In this document: in pieces, positions 35,858 through 45,130 of the stretch
How positions within the stretch are numbered: position 1 is the first letter of the stretch
Layout: each line of letters opens with the position of its first letter
Origin: an uncultured Bizionia sp.
GTDB lineage: Bacteria; Bacteroidota; Bacteroidia; Flavobacteriales; Flavobacteriaceae
Assembly (NCBI GenBank): GCA_947496215.1
Contig: CANMCF010000002.1
Location: forward strand, 1 to 64,000
Length of the DNA: 64,000 nucleotides
Direction: 5' to 3'
The notes under the pieces: generated by a model
Told to the model about the DNA's origin: nothing
What the model saw: the letters and a program-made list of their open reading frames with translations, nothing else
The model's database searches: none
Translations under genes and position numbers: made by a program

Positions 35858-38038
35858 ATGAAAAATATATTCATTTTTTTAGCACTATTGGTGCTTACAG
35901 CAAAAGCAAATGCTCAAGAAGTAGTACAGGATTCCATTTCTACCAAAACATTGGATGAGGTTTTGGTAAAGTCAGTACGAGTATCTGCAGATTCACCTAT
36001 CACACACTCCAATGTAGACAAAGAAGAATTGGAGAAACGAAACTTGGGGCAAGACCTTCCGATTTTATTAAATTATTTGCCATCTGTCGTAACTACGAGT
36101 GATGCGGGGGCAGGAGTAGGTTATACAGGTATTCGTGTACGTGGAGTGAGTGCACAATCCACAAATGTTACCATTAACGGCATTCCATACAATGATGCAG
36201 AAAGTTTAGGAACATTTTGGGTAGATTTGCCGGATTTTTCCTCATCTGTGGAAAGTCTTCAATTGCAGAGAGGAGTAGGGACATCAACAAATGGTTCAGG
36301 AGCGTTTGGAGCAAGTGTGAATATCTTGACAGACGCCGTTTCAGATGAGGCCAATGGGGAGATATCAAATGCATTCGGGAGCTATAACACCAGAAAACAC
36401 AACATAAAGTATAGTACAGGGTTGTTAAACGATCATTTTGAAATAGCAGGACGCCTGTCTCAAATAAATTCTGACGGTTATGTGGATAGAGCAGAATCCG
36501 ATTTGAAATCGTATTTCCTACAAGGGACCTATGTGGACGAGAACACGCTTGTAAAGGCATTGGCTTTTGGTGGACACGAAATCACATACCAAGCATGGAA
36601 CGGTATTGATGCCGAAACGTTGGAAGACGATAGAACTTTCAACCCTTCAGGAAGCTACACGGATGCAGATGGCAATGTGCGATTTTACGATAACGAAGTA
36701 GATAACTACAAACAAGATCACTATCAATTGCATTGGAATGAACGCTTTAACAACAATTGGTCTGCCAATGTGGGGTTGAATTATACTTTTGGTCGTGGTT
36801 ACTTCGAGCAATATAAAGAAGATGAAGATTTTTCGGACTATGGCTTGTCTGAAATCACTATGGGAGGAGAAACAATTGATGAAACCGATTTAATCCGTCG
36901 TCGTTGGCTGGATAACGACTTCTATGTTGCCAATGCAAGTGTGAATTACAAAGATTCCAAACTCAATTTGACCACGGGATTGTCATATAGTACTTATGAT
37001 GGCGACCATTTTGGAGAAGTCATCTGGGCACAGTATGCCAGCGATAGTGAAATTAGAGATCGCTATTATGATGGCAACTCCAACAAATACGACTTTAGCG
37101 TATTCGCGAAAGCTACTTATAGACTAAATGAGAAGTTGAGTCTTTATGGAGATCTACAAGTGCGTAATGTATTTTATGATACGAGTGGGACAAACTCAGA
37201 CGGTGTTCTTTTTGAAATTGATGAAGATTACTCGTTCTTCAATCCAAAAGCGGGATTGTCATATAACTTGAATGATAAAAACAATTTGTATTTTTCTTAT
37301 GCAAGAGCAAACAGGGAGGCCAGCAGAAGTGATTTTGAAGGTAATCCAGACATCAAGCCGGAGCAATTGAACGATTTCGAGTTGGGATGGAGACATACAA
37401 ATAGTAAATTCAGATTCAATGCAAATGCATACTATATGTCATACAATGAACAATTGGTGTTGACGGGTGCCTTGGATGATACGGGAACGCCAATTAGGGA
37501 CAATGCGGGGGAAAGCTTCAGGTTAGGTTTGGAATTGGAAGCAGCAGTACAGTTGACAGAGAAGTTTTCCGTGCAACCAAACGTTACGATCAGTTCCAAT
37601 AAAAACAAGGAGGCATTTGCATCCATAGATGGTGAGTTGGTGAACTTGGGGAAAACCAATATCTCATTCTCGCCAGAATTGGTGGCTGCCAATGCAGTGA
37701 TTTTTCAACCAACAAAGAACATTCAATTGTCCTTTTTAAGCAAGTATGTTGGAGAACAGTTTATGGGAAATACAGATTCTGAAACTTCAAAACTGGATAG
37801 TTATTTCGTAAACGACTTCAATGTGACATATGAGATCAAGACAAGCAAGGTATTTAAGTCCATTTTATTATCTGGTTTGGTAAACAATGTCTTTGGAGAA
37901 GAATACGTGTCCAATGGGTATTACTATACTTATGATGATACATGGACTGCTCCTGGGCAAACAACGACCATCGAGGGAGCTGGTTACTATCCTCAAGCGA
38001 CTACCAACTTCTTGTTGGGAGTGACCTTTAAATTCTAG
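35858..38038 (+). CDS. TonB-dependent receptor, TPP-regulated (probable thiamine uptake)
   Basis: A 726-aa outer-membrane transporter with signal peptide ending AKANAQ, a TonB-box-like region (KTLDEVLVKSVRV), a plug domain (about 50-160, with YTGIRVRGVSAQSTNVTINGIPYND split around the loop and the LQRGVGTSTNGSGAFGASVN signature) and a 22-strand barrel ending GVTFKF. Thiamine as substrate is inferred from the TPP riboswitch in its leader; thi-box-controlled receptors (Omr1) are known in Bacteroidetes. It is followed by the terminator at 38051. Confidence 0.92.
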   Translation: MKNIFIFLALLVLTAKANAQEVVQDSISTKTLDEVLVKSVRVSADSPITHSNVDKEELEKRNLGQDLPILLNYLPSVVTTSDAGAGVGYTGIRVRGVSAQSTNVTINGIPYNDAESLGTFWVDLPDFSSSVESLQLQRGVGTSTNGSGAFGASVNILTDAVSDEANGEISNAFGSYNTRKHNIKYSTGLLNDHFEIAGRLSQINSDGYVDRAESDLKSYFLQGTYVDENTLVKALAFGGHEITYQAWNGIDAETLEDDRTFNPSGSYTDADGNVRFYDNEVDNYKQDHYQLHWNERFNNNWSANVGLNYTFGRGYFEQYKEDEDFSDYGLSEITMGGETIDETDLIRRRWLDNDFYVANASVNYKDSKLNLTTGLSYSTYDGDHFGEVIWAQYASDSEIRDRYYDGNSNKYDFSVFAKATYRLNEKLSLYGDLQVRNVFYDTSGTNSDGVLFEIDEDYSFFNPKAGLSYNLNDKNNLYFSYARANREASRSDFEGNPDIKPEQLNDFELGWRHTNSKFRFNANAYYMSYNEQLVLTGALDDTGTPIRDNAGESFRLGLELEAAVQLTEKFSVQPNVTISSNKNKEAFASIDGELVNLGKTNISFSPELVAANAVIFQPTKNIQLSFLSKYVGEQFMGNTDSETSKLDSYFVNDFNVTYEIKTSKVFKSILLSGLVNNVFGEEYVSNGYYYTYDDTWTAPGQTTTIEGAGYYPQATTNFLLGVTFKF

Positions 38039-38050
38039 GAACAAACACAT

Positions 38051-38090
38051 GAATAAAAAAAGGCAACCAACGGTTGCCTTTTTTTTATTC
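38051..38090. terminator. Bidirectional terminator after the receptor gene
   Basis: A 7-bp GC-rich core GGCAACC/GGTTGCC with AAC loop, extended by A and T tracts on both sides, between two converging genes. Confidence 0.92.
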
Positions 38091-38128
38091 AATTGATAAA
38101 TTCTGATTTTTATGGAGTCAAAAATGGT

Positions 38129-38581
38129 TTAATTGTTGAAGACTCTAATTATGTTTCCATTGGCTTCAACAGCATAAGGAACTAAGGAAAATTGACCTGT
38201 AGTACCCTCTTGAGGTGCTCCATTCCCAGGTATGCTATAACTGTTGCCATCGTCACAAGAACAAGTTGCTGTCGTGCTGCTTACGGTTAGTCCGGAACAA
38301 GAGTTGAGTTGGTGATTTGGATCGCTTAGTTCAAAGGCGTAGTATTGGGTACCTCCAACATAATATACGACAACACCATTTACACCATAGTTGTCATTCA
38401 AAACAATGAGGTTTCCTGGAAACTGCAAATTGTTGAATTGGGGTAGATTGGTATTTATCAATCCACCTGTATCGAAGACAGCATTTGGGATGTTTTGGTT
38501 TCTATTGTCATTGTCATCGTTTTTTTGACATGAAGTCACAAAGGCAAATAACAACAAGTATAATAGATATGTCTTTCTCAT
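38129..38581 (-). CDS. Lipoprotein with degenerate Rieske-like domain
   Basis: A 150-aa lipoprotein (MRKTYLLYLLLFAFVTSC). The mature domain carries two Cys-containing segments, LNSCSGLTV and ATCSCDDGNSYSIP, laid out like the cluster loops of Rieske-type proteins common in Flavobacteria, but the paired His ligands are not complete, so an iron-sulfur cluster is unlikely. Function unknown. The start at 38581 is chosen as it begins the lipoprotein signal. It lies upstream of greA, divergent. Confidence 0.72.
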   Translation of the reverse strand: MRKTYLLYLLLFAFVTSCQKNDDNDNRNQNIPNAVFDTGGLINTNLPQFNNLQFPGNLIVLNDNYGVNGVVVYYVGGTQYYAFELSDPNHQLNSCSGLTVSSTTATCSCDDGNSYSIPGNGAPQEGTTGQFSLVPYAVEANGNIIRVFNN

Positions 38582-38646
38582 AGTTTCAAATTCGTTTTTT
38601 AAGTCTCGCAATTTACAACAAAATGCATACTGAAATAAATATTTTG

Positions 38647-38654
38647 TATATTTG
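38647..38654 (+). promoter_or_regulatory. Putative -7 box for greA
   Basis: TATATTTG 82 bases before the greA ATG, matching the Bacteroidetes consensus. Confidence 0.55.
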
Positions 38655-38736
38655 CTGTACAATCTCGTGAGAACGGGATTTTTTGTGTTTATATACTTTT
38701 TTATAAAAGCACAGATTAAAGCAAAACGAAAAAATT

Positions 38737-39210
38737 ATGAGTAAAGTATCATACTACACCGCAGAAGGGTTAAAAAAATTGCGAGATGAGTTAAGGCAAC
38801 TAAAGGATGTTGAGCGTGTAAAAGCCTCAAAAGCCATTGCCGAGGCGAGAGACAAGGGGGATTTAAGTGAGAATGCAGAATATGATGCAGCGAAAGAGGC
38901 ACAAGGTATGTTGGAAATGCGTATCTCTAAATTAGAGGATCAACTTGCAGGCGCTCGTGTTATTGACGAATCTCAAATGGATACATCCAAAGTTTTGGTG
39001 CTGTCCATCGTAAAAATCAAAAACCAAACCAATGGGATGGAAATGACATATACCTTGGTGGCCGATGGAGAGGCAGATCTGGCAGCAGGAAAAATTTCGG
39101 TGAACTCACCGATTGGACAAGGCTTGTTGGGGAAATCTGTAGGAGATGTCGCCGAGATAAAAGTACCAAGTGGTGTTATGAAATTTGATATCATTGATAT
39201 TTCAAGATAA
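38737..39210 (+). CDS. greA: Transcription elongation factor GreA
   Basis: A 157-aa factor that enters the secondary channel of RNA polymerase and stimulates cleavage of backtracked RNA. The N-terminal coiled coil carries the acidic tip region GDLSENAEYDAAKEAQ (about 48-63), and the C-terminal FKBP-like domain ends PSGVMKFDIIDI. Length and motifs are standard. It is closed by the hairpin at 39245. Confidence 0.95.
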   Translation: MSKVSYYTAEGLKKLRDELRQLKDVERVKASKAIAEARDKGDLSENAEYDAAKEAQGMLEMRISKLEDQLAGARVIDESQMDTSKVLVLSIVKIKNQTNGMEMTYTLVADGEADLAAGKISVNSPIGQGLLGKSVGDVAEIKVPSGVMKFDIIDISR

Positions 39211-39244
39211 TATGAAGTTCCTATTCGTTTTGGGAATTTAAAGG

Positions 39245-39282
39245 AAAAGATTCCTGTTTTGGTGATAAAGCAGGAATCTTTT
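39245..39282 (+). terminator. Terminator after greA
   Basis: A 12-bp perfect stem (39245-39256 with 39271-39282), loop of 14, followed by a T tract. Confidence 0.88.
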
Positions 39283-39325
39283 TTTATCTTTATTTTAAAC
39301 TAACCTCTAATTATAGCAAACATAA

Positions 39326-39727
39326 ATGGCATCAATATTTACAAAAATAGTCAATGGAGAGATTCCTTGTTACAAGGTTGCAGAGACAGAAGACTTTTTG
39401 GCCTTTTTGGATGTTAACCCAAATGCCAAGGGACATACACTTTGTATTCCTAAAGAAGAAGTAGATAAGATTTTTGATTTGGATGAGGATACTTACAATG
39501 GATTGATGAAATTTTCCAGAAAGGTCGCAATGGCAATGGAAAGAGTGGTGGATTGCAAACGTGTTGGTATGTCGGTAATAGGTTTGGAAGTACCACACGT
39601 ACATGTGCATCTAATTCCATTGAATACCATGGAAGATGCTCGTTTCATAAATAAGGAATCACTTACCCAAGAGGAATTCGTAGCAATGGCAGCCTCTATA
39701 AATAAAGCCTTTAAAAGTAGTCTTTAG
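39326..39727 (+). CDS. HIT family hydrolase
   Basis: A 133-aa nucleotide-phosphoramidase/hydrolase of the HINT type. The start FTKIVNGEIPCYKVAE and the histidine triad HVHVHLIPL (about 91-99) are clear. Substrates are adenylated small molecules. It converges with the next gene, overlapping by 17 bases. Confidence 0.92.
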   Translation: MASIFTKIVNGEIPCYKVAETEDFLAFLDVNPNAKGHTLCIPKEEVDKIFDLDEDTYNGLMKFSRKVAMAMERVVDCKRVGMSVIGLEVPHVHVHLIPLNTMEDARFINKESLTQEEFVAMAASINKAFKSSL

Positions 39728-40061
39728 AAATAAAGACAACAGTAGCGACAATAGATAACATCCCCAGGACAACGAGAATCCAAAATAGTTTTTTGAACTT
39801 ACGAGATGCTTTCTTGGGAGAAAATGCCTTTAGTTGATAATCGTAGATGCGCTCTATGTCCTCAGTCCAACGCTGCGGATAGATTGCGGTATCGCAAACG
39901 TTGCAATGCATCTCGGTAGTAATATCCTGCGTAATCGACTTGGAAAAAGAAGTCTCGATGAACTTCTGTTTAAATGTCAGCTGCAAACCTTCTTTGCTGA
40001 AGCATTCCGGGCAATTGTTGTTTAGGGAAATCTCCTTTACGGTAATGAGTTTTTCAGACAT
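39711..40061 (-). CDS. Zinc-ribbon membrane protein
   Basis: A 116-aa protein with CPEC and CNVC knuckles (about residues 17-20 and 53-56) that could bind one zinc, and one C-terminal transmembrane segment (FWILVVLGMLSIVATVVFI). It is 15 bases downstream of the histidine kinase gene in the same direction, so the two are probably cotranscribed. No family name is recognised. Confidence 0.75.
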   Translation of the reverse strand: MSEKLITVKEISLNNNCPECFSKEGLQLTFKQKFIETSFSKSITQDITTEMHCNVCDTAIYPQRWTEDIERIYDYQLKAFSPKKASRKFKKLFWILVVLGMLSIVATVVFISKDYF

Positions 40062-40076
40062 GATTTAAAGATGTGA

Positions 40077-41246
40077 TTATGACTTTTTTAATGCGATTTG
40101 AAACGTTGTGCCTTTTCCAATCTCTGATTGCAATACTTTTATCTTTCCATTGTGAAATTCTTCGATTATTCGCTTTGCTAGGGACAATCCCAATCCCCAA
40201 CCTCTTTTTTTACTCGTAAACCCAGGCTCGAAAATAGTGTTGAATTGACTTTTTTGAATACCTTTTCCAGTATCAATTACCTTGATGCTCACATATTTTT
40301 CAAAGGAGATCATTTCAATGCTCAAATCACCTTTGCCCCTCATGGCATCAATGGCGTTTTTAACTAGATTTTCTATGGTCCAACTGTACAACTGCTTGTT
40401 CAAGTTAACATAAACAGGTTCTTCGGGAAGCTTCAAACTGAATTTTATGAGTTTGGAAGAACGAGTTTTTAAATATTCGTAAGACGCTTTGGTCTCAGCT
40501 ACGACATCCGCCTTTTCAAGTACGGGAATGGAGCCTATCTTGCTAAAACGCTCGGTGATGGTTTGCAATCTATCAATGTCCTTTTCAATTTCCAGGATAT
40601 ATTCCGGATCTATGTTTTCAGTCTTCAAAATCTCGGCCCAACCTATCAATGAGGATAGGGGAGTCCCAATTTGGTGAGCTGTCTCCTTGGCCATACCAGT
40701 CCATAACTTGTTTTGAACCGCATTTTTATTGCTTCTGAAAAAGAAATATACGACAGCACCAAATAAAAAGATGATGAGTAACAAGGCAAGTGGATAATAC
40801 TTCAATTTGTTCAAAACGACAGAATCCCCATAATACAGCTTGCCAACATAGTTTTTTGAATTGGTCTTCGGGTCTATGTACGATAGCTCGATGGGTTTGT
40901 TCTGTGCTTCGAATTGTTGAATTAACTTGTTGATGTAAACGGAGTCCTTTACTTTTTCTTCGTTGATGTTTATTGTACTTATCTGTTTGTCCACGTTAAC
41001 TAATATCTTGGGAATCAAGCTGTCCGAAAACACAATCTTATCAACCAACAGGTTGACGTTGTCCGTTAAAGATACTTTTTGAAACTCAGCCATGGCTTCA
41101 GCCCAGATGTCCATCTTGATGCGTTGCTGCTCTTTGAATTTTTGAAAGAATATGTAGGTATTCCATAATATGAGGGAGATAATAGCAAATGAAGCTATGG
41201 TAATAATCCAGCGAATGAGTTGTCTATGTTTGGTGAAAAACATCAA
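40077..41246 (-). CDS. Sensor histidine kinase (orphan)
   Basis: A 389-aa membrane kinase: transmembrane segments near residues 12-32 and 155-172 enclose a periplasmic sensor of about 120 residues. The dimerisation/phosphoacceptor box is TAHQIGTPLSSLIGW (His about 191), followed by N-box NLVKNAIDAM, G1 DTGKGI, F-box FEPGFTSK and G2 GWGLGLSLAKRI. All catalytic elements are intact. No response regulator is next to it, so its partner is elsewhere. It is in an operon with the zinc-ribbon gene. Confidence 0.92.
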   Translation of the reverse strand: MMFFTKHRQLIRWIITIASFAIISLILWNTYIFFQKFKEQQRIKMDIWAEAMAEFQKVSLTDNVNLLVDKIVFSDSLIPKILVNVDKQISTININEEKVKDSVYINKLIQQFEAQNKPIELSYIDPKTNSKNYVGKLYYGDSVVLNKLKYYPLALLLIIFLFGAVVYFFFRSNKNAVQNKLWTGMAKETAHQIGTPLSSLIGWAEILKTENIDPEYILEIEKDIDRLQTITERFSKIGSIPVLEKADVVAETKASYEYLKTRSSKLIKFSLKLPEEPVYVNLNKQLYSWTIENLVKNAIDAMRGKGDLSIEMISFEKYVSIKVIDTGKGIQKSQFNTIFEPGFTSKKRGWGLGLSLAKRIIEEFHNGKIKVLQSEIGKGTTFQIALKKS

Positions 41247-41339
41247 GTTTTGGTTTTGAGATGTTAATATAATGCAAATCTGTTAATAATATTGTGCGTG
41301 CATACGGTCAAATCATTTTTAGTTCATTCTCAAAATAGG

Positions 41340-41347
41340 TACATTTG
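41340..41347 (+). promoter_or_regulatory. Putative -7 box for the flavin reductase-like gene
   Basis: TACATTTG, 20 bases before the ATG. Confidence 0.45.
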
Positions 41348-41367
41348 CCAATAATTAAATTTAATTG

Positions 41368-42216
41368 ATGACGACATTCGAACCTAAAGATCTCACAACC
41401 GCAAAGTTACATGGTTATCTGCTTAGTGCCGTAGCACCTAGGCCAATAGCTTTTGCAAGTACGATCGATGCAGAAGGAAATCCAAACTTGTCACCTTTCA
41501 GTTTCTTTAATGTCTTTAGTGCGAATCCTCCAATATTGATTTTTTCCCCTGCACGTCGTGTTAGGAACAATACGACAAAGCATACGTTGGAGAATGCACA
41601 AGTTACAAGGGAAGTGGTGATAAATGTGGTAAATTATGACATCGTGCAACAAATGTCATTGAGTAGCACGGAATATGCCAAAGGTGTCAATGAGTTTGAA
41701 AAAGCAGGATTGACCATGCTTGAAAGCGATTTGGTAAAACCCTTTCGTGTAGCAGAATCACCAGTGCAACTTGAGTGCAAGGTAAATGATATTGTGGCAT
41801 TGGGTAATGAAGGAGGTGCAGGAAACCTTATCATATGCGAAGTCGTGAAGTTGCACATGGACGATGCGATTCTTGATGAAAAAGGAAGTATCGATCAAGA
41901 GAAATTGGACTTGGTGTCCAGAGCTGGCGGGAGTTATTACAGTAGAGCTAGGGCCGGTTTTTTTGAGATACCAAAACCACTATCCACATTGGGAATAGGA
42001 GTGGATGCCTTGCCAGAGCAAGTTAGAAATAGTAGTGTGTTGACAGGGAACGATCTAGGGATGTTGGGAAATGTGGAAGCATTACCAAACAAGGATGAGG
42101 CTTTTACGAAAAAGCACGATCTACAACATCTTACTACAAGGGAAAAACACGAAAAAGCACAAGCGTTTCTTAGTTTTGGAGACATTGATAGTGCTTGGTG
42201 TACATTGTTATCGTAA
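41368..42216 (+). CDS. Flavin reductase-like (DIM6/NTAB) FMN-binding protein
   Basis: A 282-aa protein of the split-barrel flavoprotein group. The motif SAVAPRPIAFASTIDAEGNPNLSPFSFF (residues 18-45, continuous in the protein) marks the FMN-binding fold; the C-terminal third is a helical extension common to the flavobacterial form. Substrate unknown. It is followed 47 bases later by the DUF3127 gene. The ATG at 41368 follows an in-frame TTG that would add one residue. Confidence 0.87.
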   Translation: MTTFEPKDLTTAKLHGYLLSAVAPRPIAFASTIDAEGNPNLSPFSFFNVFSANPPILIFSPARRVRNNTTKHTLENAQVTREVVINVVNYDIVQQMSLSSTEYAKGVNEFEKAGLTMLESDLVKPFRVAESPVQLECKVNDIVALGNEGGAGNLIICEVVKLHMDDAILDEKGSIDQEKLDLVSRAGGSYYSRARAGFFEIPKPLSTLGIGVDALPEQVRNSSVLTGNDLGMLGNVEALPNKDEAFTKKHDLQHLTTREKHEKAQAFLSFGDIDSAWCTLLS

Positions 42217-42263
42217 CATAGCAATAATAAAATAGACGAATATTTAAATAATTATACAGAGTA

Positions 42264-42638
42264 ATGGAAGTACAAGGAAAAGTAAAGTTAATTGGGCAAG
42301 AGCAAACTTTTGGAAGTAATGGGTTTAGAAAAAGAGAATTGGTTGTGACAACCGATGAGCAATACCCACAACATATCATGGTGGAATTCGTTCAAGACAA
42401 ATGTGATTTGTTGAACAACTACCAAGTTGGACAAGATGTTAAAGTTAGCATTAACCTAAGAGGTAGAGAGTGGGTTAACCCACAGGGAGAAGCAAAATAC
42501 TTCAACTCCATACAAGGTTGGAGAATAGAAGGAGCTCAAGCTGCTGCGCCAGCTGGTATGCCAGAAGTGCCACCAGCACAAGCTTTTGAGCCTGCAACAG
42601 ATTTAAAAGAAGAAGATCATGACGATTTACCTTTCTAA
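42264..42638 (+). CDS. DUF3127 protein with SSB-like acidic tip
   Basis: A 124-aa protein whose first 95 residues form an OB-fold-like domain (VQGKVKLIGQEQTFG ... VKVSINLRGREWVNPQGE). The tail is Ala/Pro-rich and acidic and ends DDLPF, identical to the end of the SSB encoded at 16624. In SSB that tip recruits DNA-maintenance enzymes, so this protein may be a DNA- or RNA-binding partner; that is inference. DUF3127 is a Bacteroidetes family. A strong terminator follows. Confidence 0.85.
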   Translation: MEVQGKVKLIGQEQTFGSNGFRKRELVVTTDEQYPQHIMVEFVQDKCDLLNNYQVGQDVKVSINLRGREWVNPQGEAKYFNSIQGWRIEGAQAAAPAGMPEVPPAQAFEPATDLKEEDHDDLPF

Positions 42639-42675
42639 GATAGTCTCTATTTTGGAATAGGTGAAAACCTCATAG

Positions 42676-42714
42676 AAAAAAACGGCAATGATAATGCATC
42701 ATTGCCGTTTTTTT
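42676..42714 (+). terminator. Terminator after the DUF3127 gene
   Basis: A 17-bp perfect stem (42676-42692 with 42698-42714) with core ACGGCAATGAT and loop AATGC. Confidence 0.93.
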
Positions 42715-42743
42715 GTTTTGAATAATTGCATTACTTTTCATCT

Positions 42744-44120
42744 ATGAATATAACCAGAGCGATAGAGACCATTTTCAAGAAATATTTGCCCTCTCCTTTT
42801 ACCATAGCGGTTTTATTAACGTTGGGAACAATTCTCTTGGCATTCTTCTTTACAGATTCACCAAAGGAGGAAAATTACATATTGACGATTTTGAGTTTTT
42901 GGGAAGATGGCATTTGGAATAAAGGATTGTTGGTGTTTGCCTATCAAATGATGCTTATCTTGGTGTTGGGACATGTACTTGTTTTGAGTAGGCCAATAAA
43001 TGCATTGATCGAAAGCCTGTCTAAAAATGTAACAAATACGGCTAGTGCAGTCGTTTTGGTAAGTGTCACGACAATGATTGCAGCTTTCTTCAATTGGGGT
43101 TTGGGACTTGTCTTTGGTGCCATATTGGCTCGTAAAGTCGGAGAATATGCTCAGCTAAACAATATTCCCTTGAATTACCCTTTGGTTGGAGCCGCCGGTT
43201 ATGTAGGACTTATGGTATGGCACGGAGGAATAAGTGGATCGGCACCCATAAAGGTTGCGGAACAGAATCATATAAGGGAGTTTATGGCGGAGATTTCTTC
43301 AATGGAAACAATGAGTCAAATTCCTCAAAGCATAAACTTCAATGCCACTATATTTAGTTGGTGGAACTTGTTGTTGTTTGGGATTTTATTGGTAGTCATT
43401 CCGTTTGTATTGACTAGAATAGCAAAAGTGACAAAACCGACGAATATGAATCTTGATGTTTACGATTTGGGAAATACCAAAGGAGAAACCATAGAAGGCG
43501 CAGAAAAATTGGATTATTCCAATTGGTTTGGAATGGGTTTCGGGGCTATCGTACTGGTTGCTTTTTTGTCTCAATATTGGGGCTCATTGTTGGATTTGAG
43601 AATAACACCAAACATGCTCAACTTCTTTATGTTGGGGTTGGCGGTAATATTGCATCGAAACTTTAACAATTTTTTGAAGGCTGTGGAAGAAGCCATAAAG
43701 GGCGCCTCTGGCATCTTGATTCAGTTTCCATTGTATTTTGGAATAATGGGAATTATGAAAAGTACAGGAATGGTGGTTGCCATTTCTGATTTTTTCGTTT
43801 CGGTGGCCTCAGAGACAACGTTGCCGATATATACGTTTATAAGCGCAGGAATAGTAAATGTGTTCGTGCCAAGTGGTGGTGGACAGTGGGCCATTCAAGG
43901 TCCTATCGTGGTAGAATCCGCCATAAAACTTGGTGTGCCATTGCCTAAGGCAATCATGGCATTGGCCTATGGAGACCAAATAACGAATATGCTGCAACCT
44001 TTCTGGGCGTTGCCATTGTTGGGAATAACCAAACTGAAGGCAAAGGAGATTTTACCCTATACATTGTTATTAATGTTCGTAGGGATTGCTATTTATATCT
44101 TGGGACTCTTATTTTTGTAA
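42744..44120 (+). CDS. atoE: Short-chain fatty acid transporter (AtoE family)
   Basis: A 458-aa inner-membrane protein with about twelve hydrophobic segments. Signatures of the family are [37 protein letters not shown] and the late [15 protein letters not shown]. It imports butyrate-like acids, probably as symport. ATG at 42744 ([11 protein letters not shown]) is preferred to an in-frame codon six residues earlier. It precedes aat with one base between stop and start. Confidence 0.88.
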   Translation: MNITRAIETIFKKYLPSPFTIAVLLTLGTILLAFFFTDSPKEENYILTILSFWEDGIWNKGLLVFAYQMMLILVLGHVLVLSRPINALIESLSKNVTNTASAVVLVSVTTMIAAFFNWGLGLVFGAILARKVGEYAQLNNIPLNYPLVGAAGYVGLMVWHGGISGSAPIKVAEQNHIREFMAEISSMETMSQIPQSINFNATIFSWWNLLLFGILLVVIPFVLTRIAKVTKPTNMNLDVYDLGNTKGETIEGAEKLDYSNWFGMGFGAIVLVAFLSQYWGSLLDLRITPNMLNFFMLGLAVILHRNFNNFLKAVEEAIKGASGILIQFPLYFGIMGIMKSTGMVVAISDFFVSVASETTLPIYTFISAGIVNVFVPSGGGQWAIQGPIVVESAIKLGVPLPKAIMALAYGDQITNMLQPFWALPLLGITKLKAKEILPYTLLLMFVGIAIYILGLLFL

Positions 44121-44121
44121 T

Positions 44122-44751
44122 ATGTATTTCCTAGATGAAAATAGCAAGTTTCCAGATGTGTCTTTGGCTACGGAAGATGGTTTGTTGGCTTTTGGAGGAG
44201 ATTTGTCTACCAAGCGTTTGTTAACGGCGTATCAAAAAGGCATCTTTCCATGGTTCAATGAAGACGAAACCATCTTATGGTGGTCACCAGATCCGCGTTT
44301 CGTATTGTTTCCTTCTGAATTGAAAGTATCCAAAAGCATGAGGCAATTCATGAGGAAATGCAATTATGAAGTTACCGTAAACAAGGATTTCAAAAGGGTG
44401 ATCATGGAATGTGCCAAGGCAAAGCGAGAAGGGCAAGCAGGTACTTGGATTACAGAAAGCATGTTGGAGGCCTACGTAAAACTACATGAAATGGGTTATG
44501 CGAAATCTGTTGAGGTTTGGAACAACGACGTGCTTGTAGGAGGATTGTATGGGGTGGATTTGGGAAACAAGGTGTTTTGCGGTGAAAGCATGTTTGCAAA
44601 GGAAAGTAATGCCAGCAAGACAGGATTCATCACCTTTATCCAAAACAGCGATTACAAACTGATAGATTGCCAAGTATATACCAGTCATTTGGAAAGTTTG
44701 GGAGCTAAGGACATTTCCAGAAATGTGTTTTTGGAGTATTTGCAACTTTGA
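44122..44751 (+). CDS. aat: Leucyl/phenylalanyl-tRNA-protein transferase
   Basis: A 209-aa enzyme of the N-degron pathway that adds Leu or Phe from tRNA to proteins with N-terminal Arg or Lys. Typical motifs are [24 protein letters not shown] (residues 20-43), [10 protein letters not shown] and [18 protein letters not shown]. The start at 44122 follows the atoE stop directly, so the two are cotranscribed. Confidence 0.94.
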   Translation: MYFLDENSKFPDVSLATEDGLLAFGGDLSTKRLLTAYQKGIFPWFNEDETILWWSPDPRFVLFPSELKVSKSMRQFMRKCNYEVTVNKDFKRVIMECAKAKREGQAGTWITESMLEAYVKLHEMGYAKSVEVWNNDVLVGGLYGVDLGNKVFCGESMFAKESNASKTGFITFIQNSDYKLIDCQVYTSHLESLGAKDISRNVFLEYLQL

Positions 44752-44824
44752 TCTATATTCAGGATTTCTACGAGACTTGACCTAAATATTGACTAATAAG
44801 CAGCAATTCTCATAGAACACCAGT

Positions 44825-45091
44825 TTACTTGTTCCTATATTTCAACTTGAAATAAACCAATATGAAAGAAGAGATGGCAGTTATCGCATTTGCCAAGACA
44901 ATCGACAAGCTATTTATCAAGATGCCGTAGGCAAACCAAAAGAGAATACCGACAAAGAACATGGAAAACATAGGTAAGGACAAGCCAGAAACATCCTTTG
45001 TCTTCCAAGTCTGGTATACTTGGGGTAAAAAGGAGGCGGTTGTCAACGTGGCGCCTATCAAGCCTATGATTTCTATGTGATTCGAGTTCAT
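44825..45091 (-). CDS. SemiSWEET sugar transporter
   Basis: An 88-aa protein with three transmembrane segments and the PQ-loop motif LPQVYQTWKTKDVSGLSL in the first, as in bacterial SemiSWEET, which works as a homodimer to move sugars. ATG at 45091 (MNSNHIEIIG) is preferred to one ten codons upstream. It is 40 bases downstream of leuS on the same strand. Confidence 0.9.
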   Translation of the reverse strand: MNSNHIEIIGLIGATLTTASFLPQVYQTWKTKDVSGLSLPMFSMFFVGILFWFAYGILINSLSIVLANAITAISSFILVYFKLKYRNK

Positions 45092-45130
45092 TGTTTCTTT
45101 TTTCCTGACAGATGCTTTCATTGTAGGAAC

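Noticed and set aside
39711-39727. 17-bp overlap of the converging HIT and zinc-ribbon genes as an annotation error
   Set aside because: Both C termini look natural and both frames are well supported, so a short convergent overlap is accepted.
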